A stretch of 64,000 nucleotides of DNA from contig CAJNOJ010000314.1 of assembly GCA_905250025.1 (NCBI GenBank), forward strand, positions 48,753 through 112,752, read 5' to 3'. The first letter of the stretch is position 1, and every line of letters starts with the position of its first letter. Position numbers and translations under genes: made by a program. This document shows, piece by piece, positions 55,803-64,000 of the stretch. A model generated the notes under the pieces. It had not been told where the DNA came from, did not search any database, and saw only the letters and a list, made by a program, of their open reading frames with translations. Source of the stretch: Adineta ricciae (Eukaryota > Rotifera > Eurotatoria > Adinetida > Adinetidae).

Positions 55803-56545
55803 CCCTCAATTTCGCCATATAAATATTTCGAAATTTCAGTTTTTTGGAGGTTTTAATCTTTCGAGATTTTGTTTTTCGAGATTTTTTTCCGTGGGATGAG
55901 GGTCATTGTAGACATGTCAAACCTTCAATAAAGCTTGTGTAGAACTAGATCTGAATACAATCTAGAAAGCTGATGAACGAACAGTTTACAAAAGATATAG
56001 GAGTTTGTGGTCATTAACATCAAACACCTCCAGCTCGTCACACTACGTCTGTTGACAAATGGGGAATAGAAGATTGCAATTTGATCTCTATTTTGGTCTT
56101 GATGAAATCCACGCAACTTATTTCCAAATCATTTTCGCTGTTTTGTTTTTTACTAGAACTATATTTTCACGGATTATTTATTCTCGTTTTACGAGACAAA
56201 TAGATTTCATTACACTCAATAGACTAGGACAATACATTTTTCATGAGTATATCTAAAACTGATAGCATGTGAAACAACTATTTTGACCTGCAAGAAAATG
56301 ACTTCCACACTCTATACTGTAAGTGCAGTATGCGTGTGGATAGGTGTTGTCGTTATCTTAATCTGCACCCTCATTCTTGTAGAAAGGGAGAATTAGAAGA
56401 CATCAAGGTAAACATGAGAAGTTACCGTTATTCATTAAAAGTGAGAGATATTCATAGTGTCCAGAAAAAACAATACCAATTTGAAATTATGCCTTGTTGA
56501 ATCCTTTCTTCTCATTTTGATGTTTATTTTTCATACAAAAAAGAA
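55803..56545. other. Right flank of minisatellite and unresolved stretch before a gap
   Basis: AT-rich, no supported gene. It ends at the single N (56546), after which the glycosyltransferase copy starts inside its coding region. Confidence 0.4.
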
Positions 56546-56546
56546 N

Positions 56547-57318
56547 ACTGCCATATGCGATGCCAAACATCGTAGTTCATTACGTCGTCGGATAGTGTCC
56601 GCAATGCCCATATGTCATAATAACCGCCAGTAATCGATGCTGTCATCACAGACCAATCATCTGTATTGTAATAAAAATTTGATAGAAACGAAGCAACACT
56701 AGTTGAAAACATATCTACATCAGTAACCAAGATGAAATCAGGTACGTAGTTATATGCTCTAGTGAGAAGTGTATTTCGACAGAGAGCAAGTCGATCGGTA
56801 CGAGATGCATACTGTTTAACTAACATTCCTTGTGAAAATATTTCTGCTCTAGCCCAGTTATTCAGCTTTGAAACAGTTTTATCAGTCGAATCGCTTTCGA
56901 ATATCAATATGCGCGATGATGGATGGAAAAGCTCGATGATTTGTTCGATGTGAGTTCGGTAGCCATTGAGATTAGCTTCGACATCGCGCGCACATCCTAC
57001 GACAACCAACCGAAGAGATCGCAGTTGTTGAACTACTTGTTCATAAGACGAGTTGGACAGTTTCCGTGGCAGATTTGATTGAGACTGCTCTCGCTCAAAG
57101 AATGGCCGAGAATCTGGTATAGTAAATGAAATGCAAGTCGAGTTTTTACGTGCCGATGTCGATGCAGCAATCATGGTAGTTGTGGATGACGCAAATATTG
57201 GAATATTGTTTGGTGAGTGGACGAAAGACGCGTAGATGATAACGGTCAGAGACATAACAAGCGTACAAAATAATAAGTACTTTTTTTTCAAAAAACTAGG
57301 ATTAGTGGATGAAGTCAT
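56547..57318 (-). CDS. Glycosyltransferase-like protein, copy 2, C-terminus missing at a gap
   Basis: The first 257 residues of the protein at 46008-47042, with start, membrane anchor, ESDSTDKT and the TDVDMF metal-binding motif. The remaining 87 codons are replaced by unrelated sequence beyond the N at 56546. The frame is open up to the N, so incomplete assembly is the likely cause. Confidence 0.6.
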
Positions 57319-58627
57319 TGGACAGGTATATGCGTTGTTTAATGAAAGTTGTTATATTCCTGTGAATAGTGAAATCTTGAACACAAGAAGAAATACATTC
57401 TCATCACGGATGAGGGTGTGGACATAATGAAAACTAAATCCTGACCCACAAAAGCTAATGATATTATCGAAGCATGAGCAACGTAAAAAATCCGTGATGT
57501 CGAGTATTACAATAAGATGTGAATCAGTTTCAGCATGAGAGAAACCTCATCTTTCTTAATGCTATTTTTACGAATTTCTCCTTACAAGGTGCGATCTCCT
57601 GATTTCCTCAAAGGATTATATTATTCTAAAACTCTCACAAAAAAAAACTCAGTAAGTCGAAATACAAGGCAAATATTACAGAGATATACACGTCAATACG
57701 AGACTCGATTAAACGATTGTTTAGTCGTAGAAAGATGGTCATATATTAAATAAGTATTATATCTATGCAGAGAAAGAAGTGAGCATGTCTTTATTATGTT
57801 GAAGAATTTCTTCGGACTAAAAATGTTTGAGGGAATGTATCAAAATGAAGTCACTTTTTGCCATAAAACTTTCTCGCACGTCCGAGTGTTTAACTTTGAA
57901 CGAGAAGCTAAGCAATTTTTACAAAGTAAAGAAAAAAACAAACATACCTATTCAAGCATTGCTAATACATAATTAATTTTTTTCTCTTTTAGCATAGCGT
58001 CATGTACGTTTTTATAAATTTGTTGAAAACGTTTGATAGCCGACAATTGTTCTGATTCTTTCATTCAGTCGACTGTTAATAAGAACTTCATATACTGTGC
58101 CTTGAAATGTCCTGTACTATAACTGTAGATTACTACGATTTCTTGAAAAAAATCGTCAGAATTCTAAAGCATCACTACCGTAGTAGCTTTTATGCTCTTG
58201 GAGCCTTATTAAATTTTTTAGATCTATGAAAATTCAGGTATATCGGTAGAATAGTATTTATGTGTATTTTTGGTTAGAGCTTTACACATACACTAAATAA
58301 GAATAGGTATACAACTAGACTTTACATGATTGAACAATATTGTGATTTATCAACTGTATAATTTAATAAGCTCTGGTTACTATTTACTAGGATAGATCAT
58401 GTATTTGTACGCTAATAATGATTAGTATTTATTATATATACAAAACTGCTTTTAATTTCTATACAACTTATTGTCAACGTTGATATCTCAGAAACTTTGA
58501 TAAAATTACAGATACGATGTAAGTGATCCTAATAACTGTTAGACTTATTATAAAGCTACTACAATAAAAAATTTACTCCTCATGTTAATCTTCATTAATA
58601 TTTTCTTTTCTGATAATGTAAGAATAA
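57319..58627. other. Conserved non-coding interval, copy 2
   Basis: Matches 47043-48364. Upstream of the ATG a one-base change breaks the longer frame seen in copy 1, which helps to fix the glycosyltransferase start. Confidence 0.4.
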
Positions 58628-59995
58628 TTACGAAGGGGAAAATCGAATATAGTCAATAATAAAGTCGGTAATATTGTCTTGTCGCACAGAGTCAATCCGG
58701 AATCGACGTACAATACCATACCAATGAGGATGATTCGATAAGTCTAAGATATGTTCTTTGCACTTTCCGTCATTTTCTAATTCACTTCGAAAACGATCGT
58801 TTTTATTGAATAATTCTTTATGATTTCTAGTCCAGTGTAATTGCAGCATGTTGTAATTAGTACGAATTATGACTTTCTTTACTACTGATGTATCAATCAT
58901 AACTTCTGGACTTGATACATATGAATATTCATTCGGCAAGGATAAAATCCATTTGCCATTGGAAGGATTGCTTCCACTTTTATTTGAATTAAAAGCAAGT
59001 TTCCATCCTTCTGTATCCCCGTCTTGATTAAATTCATATGATTTCGGATTTTGTGCTGTATACTGTTTCAAACTGAAATTGCCGATTTCAATGGTACCAT
59101 TATTTAATCCAGTCACTTCCCATCCGATGTTCATTCCTCCGACATAATATTTGCTAAGATCAGTTGAATTTAGAAATCCACGTTCAACAGCTGCTTCGAG
59201 TCCTAATCGAACAAATGGCATCATATTTCCAGTAACATGTACAATACTTCCATTTTGTACAGATACATTCGCAAAATTTGAAAAGGCAGGTTGATATATT
59301 AATGCTCCTGTACCTTTGTCACCATTGACATATAAAGGACTCATCGGGAAACGATCATCATACAGGCAGATTCCTAGCCAAAAATATTTTCCATAATCTG
59401 GATCACCTGGAGATAAATTTTGAATAGTCATGTACAGAGGAAATTGTCCTGCATGAATATTTGGATTGTAGCCGGGTTGAATATGTTGATCCATATATAA
59501 AAGTTGAATATCTAAATTCCATCGTAGTTCAGTAACCTGATTTAATGATACAGAACCAGCTGATTTGCCGATACTTTGTTGTATTAAAAGCGCCACCCAC
59601 GGTTCATCTGGCGTTCTGTATTTACCCTGATATTCGTGGTATCCGTTGACTGATATTTGTAAACGACTGTCTTCGAAAAGTATAAAACGTTTATCTTCTG
59701 ACAACCACTGCATACCTTCACTCTTTCCATCGTGAACAAATGTGCCATTCGTAGATATATTTGAGTGGCTATCCCATTGTGCCATTTGCCATGACGCACT
59801 TGCATTTGGTGCAGTGGAAAATGGATTATATAAACGGAATTGAGGTCCTTTGGCGCATGCGTCTGGATTGACAAAACAGGCTGGAATAACGCTAAAACCT
59901 TGTGTGTAGTTCACGTCAGAGAGAAGTTCAAGTCCTTGAAAATATGAATGACTACCTAACGACGATTGGATTAAAGCTAAAAGCAATAAAAACAT
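58628..59995 (-). CDS. Secreted glycoprotein with C-terminal lectin/CBM-like module, copy 2
   Basis: 455 residues, the same length as at 48365 and differing at only about ten positions (for example V22L, N-A-S to N-K-S near 340, A to T near 370). Signal peptide, glycosylation sites and the HWYGIVRRFRID / FIIDYIRF end are kept. It is the best-conserved gene pair in the window, which suggests strong constraint. Confidence 0.6.
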   Translation of the reverse strand: MFLLLLALIQSSLGSHSYFQGLELLSDVNYTQGFSVIPACFVNPDACAKGPQFRLYNPFSTAPNASASWQMAQWDSHSNISTNGTFVHDGKSEGMQWLSEDKRFILFEDSRLQISVNGYHEYQGKYRTPDEPWVALLIQQSIGKSAGSVSLNQVTELRWNLDIQLLYMDQHIQPGYNPNIHAGQFPLYMTIQNLSPGDPDYGKYFWLGICLYDDRFPMSPLYVNGDKGTGALIYQPAFSNFANVSVQNGSIVHVTGNMMPFVRLGLEAAVERGFLNSTDLSKYYVGGMNIGWEVTGLNNGTIEIGNFSLKQYTAQNPKSYEFNQDGDTEGWKLAFNSNKSGSNPSNGKWILSLPNEYSYVSSPEVMIDTSVVKKVIIRTNYNMLQLHWTRNHKELFNKNDRFRSELENDGKCKEHILDLSNHPHWYGIVRRFRIDSVRQDNITDFIIDYIRFSPS

Positions 59996-60143
59996 TTTGA
60001 AATTAAATCAGAATAATACTCTATTCTTTTTTCTTCAAATACAGATATATAAGTATTGCAAGATGCTATTCTTCTCACACAAGCGATTACTGACATCAGA
60101 ATATAGAACACCTGTTAAAATAAATTCTACACAAGATATTTCT

Positions 60144-60460
60144 TTACTCAATAATCAAAAGATGAGGGTATGAGAACGTGAAAATGAATACTTTTATTTC
60201 TGAATTATTACTCGAGTTGTATAACTCAACAGTTAGGCTTTTTAAACGATCAATAAATAAATAGTGGATGTTGTTTGAAATTGTTCGCTGGCTGATACTT
60301 TTGATTTCAGAAAATATACCTTGTATATTCGAGGTTAACCATTCTAACATTTGGTCTTCCCTTAACACCTCATCAGAGTTAGGTCCGTCGTGTAGACATC
60401 AAACATCTAGCATCTGAAGATTGGTCAACTTTGTAATAAGGTCACATACACATGTTCAAT
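60144..60460 (-). pseudogene. C-terminal relic of an LRR/F-box-type gene, copy 2
   Basis: Matches 49885-50205; the upstream part of the frame contains stops. It keeps DQMLEWLTSNIQ and IHYLFIDRLKSLTVEL. Confidence 0.4.
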
Positions 60461-61744
60461 TTTACACATCGATAGTAAGAATTCTATATTGAATAGCAAG
60501 GATTGAATGACTGAATAGAGCACATTGCTCTTGACTGTACCAATATGCCTCGTCCGGATGACACCGTAGATTCAGCTTGAATACTGAAACTTTCTTAACA
60601 TTATATTGAGGCATGTTCAGAATTGCCAAAGGCCATCCACAGAAATGTAACGAAGTTAAACAGTGATATCGTTCAAGTATATGTTATAATTTGTTTAGAC
60701 AATTTAATTCATCACCAGAAGCCGATGAGAGGTTTTGCCATTTGTCACAACAGAAATCCTTTGCCCAAAGAGAGATCGACTGTGCATTTTTGTATGAAAA
60801 AAGCTTAAAAAGTTTACTTCTGGTAGTCAGGGATGCCGCAACATTTTGTGAAATCCAACTAGGTCAAAATGATCGTCTCGTCGAGCTCTACAAACCCTGA
60901 AATTTTCGCGTTGAAATGAAAACCTTCTGTATAAAGTGGTAGAAACCCCATGGAAATACCCAACTATGGAAATTTTCGTAATCTTTTTCTAACATTTTTT
61001 TTCTTTGAAACGAAAAATAGGAAAAACAAGAAATTGGATTTCGACACGCACATAATTATGCATTTTACATACTGCAAAGGAATGGAAATTTTCCCGTCAA
61101 TTTTCTATACAAAATGGGATGAGATGTTCGCTGAATTAGCGATATCATCGGTCGGACCGATAATCGGCTTCCGCAATTGCGACTCACTACTCAAAAAACT
61201 AATGAAGAAAAAACCCAGACGAGTTTTTCTCAGTGCAGCACCACATTCCATACAAACTTCCTGACAGATCCCAAACAAGAAGATTGCCTATATACGGTTT
61301 TCAATGGTTTACAATGATTTCTTATTGAAAATATTCTTTTCGATGTCATTCTCCCGGTGTCTTGATCCTGGTGTTTCAGAACAAGAAGAGATTTTTATTT
61401 GCCATTTGCTTATTCGTGTTTTTTCTGTCTTTAAATTGGTTGATATCACGTTTTTTGTTAAATCCTGATGAAGTTTTGTTATCAATAAACTGAAACCGGT
61501 CGAATAAACAAGAAACTATCAACTTTCTTTCTTTCTTTCTCCTCGGGTTTTTCCACGCTTTTCTCTCTCTCTCTTCTGCTATACAGAAAAAAGGAAATAC
61601 TTTGAACATAACATATACTTGTCTTTTCTCTCTTCTTCTCTTCTCTTCTATCGATATAGTTTTTCATTGCATCAGATGTTTATTTGAGACCAGTACGCAC
61701 AACATCGAAAACTAGCTACACATCAGTTTAGAACTTTAGTTGAA
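60461..61744. other. Spacer after block IV copy 2
   Basis: Homology to copy 1 ends near 60592. Frames at 60691-60900 and 60950-61264 have no recognised content. A pyrimidine-rich run (CTTTCTTTCTTTC, CTCTCTCTCTCTT) lies at about 61520-61645, near the 3' end of the receptor gene. Confidence 0.4.
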
Positions 61745-62692
61745 TTATATTTGTTGTGGAGGGACGATTTGATTTGAAATTGGCTTTTTACAAAGTAAAA
61801 ATAGAAGATTTTCACGAAATATACGAGAACTACACAAATATGTATAAAACGACGAACTGTGAATAATAAAGCCAACTAATAGAAATGCACTGTTGAGAAG
61901 AGTGTCTTGCGCTATTTCAAGTGCATTCCTTACTACGTTCATTTGATACAGTGCATAACTGCGTCTTGATGCAAACGCCATTGCTGCTATAAGAACCATT
62001 ATAATTTGTGCAAAAATTAAACGGGTTAATGTTTGTTCTATCATTGTAGTTCGTACCAATTTCTTTCGAACATTTCTCCATGTGAGTAAAGAAAATAGTG
62101 ATAGAACAACGATTGGAATGATGCTATATGCAACTAATCCGCTATACGTATCATATTTTCCACCAAAAGGATCAGTCACACCACATTGTGTCTTATTAAG
62201 TGAATTAGTTATATGTTTATAAAATACCAAATTTGGAACAACTATTCCCATACAAAATATGACAGCACATATACTCATCAGTAATGCCCGTTTTCGATTG
62301 ATCCACCGATGGTGTCGAAAGTTGTGAGATGTAAGAAGATATTGATTGATAGCTGCCAAACATAAACAATAAAGTCCGATAGTGGCACTACTGCTTCCAA
62401 TAAACCATCGTAATTTACAAAGAATAAGATAGGTAACAAGTGGATCAACTCCACTAAGTTGAGCAACGATTTGAGCCAGCAAAATAGTAAGCAGATTTAC
62501 TTGACTACCAAAGAATGAAAATCGAAGGAAAATGGATGATGGACCTTTATTAAATTGAGGGAGATAAGAAAATATGACCATGTTGATGGAATTGCCAATT
62601 GTACCAAGGATGAGGAGTATTAGACCCCCATATCCAACGGTAGCTCGAGATAAATAGTTGAGATAAGCTATTTCACTCGATGAGTTGCTCAT
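61745..62692 (-). CDS. Seven-transmembrane receptor (class-A-like), single copy
   Basis: Complete single-exon protein of 315 residues. N-glycosylation site (NSS) at the N-terminus. TM segments at about 20-43, 54-77, 92-114, 132-154, 183-206, 225-247 and 263-287. NQY is at the DRY position, a Cys lies at the top of TM3 and another in the second outer loop (QCGV). It ends with SSFYTYLCSSRIFRENL, the same TM7-helix 8 pattern as the two-exon receptors at 39722 and 43418, but without the intron. Ligand unknown. Confidence 0.75.
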   Translation of the reverse strand: MSNSSSEIAYLNYLSRATVGYGGLILLILGTIGNSINMVIFSYLPQFNKGPSSIFLRFSFFGSQVNLLTILLAQIVAQLSGVDPLVTYLILCKLRWFIGSSSATIGLYCLCLAAINQYLLTSHNFRHHRWINRKRALLMSICAVIFCMGIVVPNLVFYKHITNSLNKTQCGVTDPFGGKYDTYSGLVAYSIIPIVVLSLFSLLTWRNVRKKLVRTTMIEQTLTRLIFAQIIMVLIAAMAFASRRSYALYQMNVVRNALEIAQDTLLNSAFLLVGFIIHSSSFYTYLCSSRIFRENLLFLLCKKPISNQIVPPQQI

Positions 62693-63467
62693 TCCAATTT
62701 TAACATCAAAATGACATAAAGTAGCTCCTTTTAATGATGTGTAATATTATTCCATTAATAAAAAAGCATGCTCTTTAGAAAAATCTAGAAAACTAAAGAG
62801 TCTTAACTATCCGAGCAAGCCAGAATTGGCAAAAAATGCATGAAAATAGGAAAGTTCTTCTACCTGCTTGGAATGAAGACATGGTTAAGTGAAAGCTCTA
62901 GAAGAAATGAGCCATGTATTCTAAAAGCAATCGCCTTTTATACGGCATTAGAATAAATATTAGACGTTTAAATTTCTTAGGTTTGCTTATAATATACAGA
63001 AATCCAAATTTTACTATTTAGACGAAGGTTTATTCTCGGATGCTTGTTTATTAGAACACATATGTAGGATTATAAAGGGTTTTAGACTTGTCCTCTGGAG
63101 CTGGGGAAAAGGGTTTTAAGACTGGAACCCAAATATAAAAACTTTTTATAATTTAATGTGACCTGATGTTTTATTTCTATAGGATACTTATTGAAGATCA
63201 TGAACAGGTCAGATTTATTAGAAAAACAAAGTTACAAAAAAGTCGGCAACTTTGTGCACAATCTATAAAGTGGAAAGAGCAGAGATCTTTTCATCCCTAG
63301 ATATTTTACAACATCTTTTTAATGAAAAGTTCAAGTTAAAAAAAGGCAGCTGTTTTCTATGACCTACATCCGAGGAAAAGCGACCCTTCGTCAAAAGTTA
63401 GTTTTACGACAAAATGATGGAAATGTTCCTAATTCGAATAGGAGTATCGATACTTTCGACAATTTCA
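62693..63467. other. Spacer upstream of receptor
   Basis: AT-rich; no gene seen. Probably contains the receptor promoter near its left end. Confidence 0.4.
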
Positions 63468-63483
63468 GGGTGTGGGTGGGTGA
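63468..63483 (+). repeat. Short telomere-like tract
   Basis: GGGTGTGGGTGGGTGAG directly before hammerhead motif 5. Confidence 0.5.
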
Positions 63484-63491
63484 GTCAAGCA

Positions 63492-63536
63492 TTCTATGAC
63501 GCGTTTCGACTAAGCTCAATAGTCTCATCAGGTAGT
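63492..63536 (-). ncRNA. Hammerhead ribozyme motif 5
   Basis: Minus strand: core CUGAUGA, perfect stem II GACUA/UAGUC, GAAA, stem-III palindrome CGCG, cleavage triplet GUC. Stem I has a mismatch at its first pair, so this copy may be weakened. Confidence 0.65.
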
Positions 63537-63628
63537 TTCGACTTTGTAGTCATCCAAATGATCGGAAAATCATAGATAGGCTACATAACTAACTATATTT
63601 TCGAGGAAATTCAGATAAAAACTGAATA

Positions 63629-63643
63629 GGGTGTGGGTGTGAG
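63629..63643 (+). repeat. Short telomere-like tract
   Basis: GGGTGTGGGTGTGAG directly before hammerhead motif 6. Confidence 0.5.
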
Positions 63644-63650
63644 TTGAGCT

Positions 63651-63696
63651 ACCATGACTAGTTTCATCTTCCGCTCAAGAAGACTCGTCAGATGGC
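63651..63696 (-). ncRNA. Hammerhead ribozyme motif 6
   Basis: Minus strand: stem I GCCAU/AUGGU (the last pair is a wobble), core CUGACGA (the family allows any base at this U), stem II GUCUUC/GAAGAU, GAAA, stem-III palindrome CUAG, cleavage triplet GUC. Head-to-tail with motif 5. Confidence 0.75.
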
Positions 63697-63808
63697 TTAT
63701 GATTTTGTATGATTCAACTCAAAATAAACATTTTCAAAAGAAAAAAGCTTATTTCAAGCGGAATCACAGCAAAATTCTATTATTCGGTCCAAGGGGGAAA
63801 GTGCGGGC

Positions 63809-63930
63809 TAGGTGCCGTCAGCGCCTCGGTACCTGTTCGGCACCTCAGCACCTACTCGGCACCCACTGAGCACCTGGGCACCTGCTCGGCACCTTAGCAC
63901 CTACTCGGCACCTCAGCACCTACTACATAC
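63809..63930. repeat. GCACC minisatellite (about 19-20 bp dimeric unit)
   Basis: About six imperfect copies of a unit like GGCACCTCAGCACCTACTC, itself two GCACCT half-units. Much more GC-rich than its surroundings. Diverged copies extend left to the GGTGCCGTCAGCGCCTCGG stretch. Confidence 0.8.
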
Positions 63931-64000
63931 CTTACCGTGTACTATTCATGTGATAACACGAAGATAGAATTCAATTATACAAAATTAATTTTTGAAAATA

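Noticed and set aside
53992..55899. Open frames rich in His/Pro/Thr through the CACCC tracts
   Set aside because: They follow the repeat period in several frames at once and have no conserved start, so they are by-products of telomere-like repeats.

Overview
The window looks like nuclear DNA of a bdelloid rotifer (Adineta-like). The evidence is AT-rich DNA with compact genes and short GT-AG introns (about 50-385 nt), several diverged 7TM receptors, F-box/LRR-type proteins, the C-terminal part of a eukaryotic RNA-dependent RNA polymerase, genes of bacterial or fungal type that carry spliceosomal introns, degenerate TGTGGG-type telomere-like tracts, and hammerhead-ribozyme motifs next to those tracts. 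The species is inferred; no rRNA or mitochondrial marker is present.

Layout. Block I occurs twice in direct orientation (about 1355-14804 and about 15830-28927). It holds a D123/CDC123-like ATP-grasp protein, a bacterial-type GNAT acyltransferase, an ethylene-forming-enzyme (EFE)-like 2-oxoglutarate oxygenase, a 7TM receptor, a small single-pass membrane protein and, convergent, a CYP102/CYP505-type P450-reductase fusion. The second P450 copy is broken at two single-N joins. Block II (28874-33173 and 33175 to about 38100) repeats the P450 5' end plus two F-box/LRR-type genes. Block III (about 38455-42165 and about 42415-45655) holds a two-exon 7TM receptor and a gene relic. Block IV (about 46269-50335 and about 56547-60592) holds a membrane glycosyltransferase, a secreted protein with a C-terminal lectin-like module, and an LRR-like relic. 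About 50880-56000 and about 63460-63930 look like subtelomere: a decayed multicopy gene, telomere-like tracts, six hammerhead motifs, a 5 x 31-bp minisatellite and a GCACC minisatellite. A third complete 7TM receptor gene lies at 61745-62692.

Almost everything comes in pairs, and the joins carry single Ns (14805, 27725, 28873, 33174, 42166, 56546). The 149 bases before the first N are repeated exactly after the N at 33174. The simplest reading is two haplotypes (or old paralogous segments) laid head to tail by the assembly; a true serial tandem duplication is the alternative. Each pair is also a natural comparison that shows which reading frames, splice sites and promoter elements are conserved.

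The most notable biology is, first, the set of four genes of non-metazoan type. The EFE-like protein keeps the iron ligands and the 2-oxoglutarate and arginine-binding positions of bacterial EFE once its second exon is recognised. Second, six hammerhead motifs sit among telomere-like repeats, and their short stem-III segments are palindromes that differ in sequence from copy to copy.
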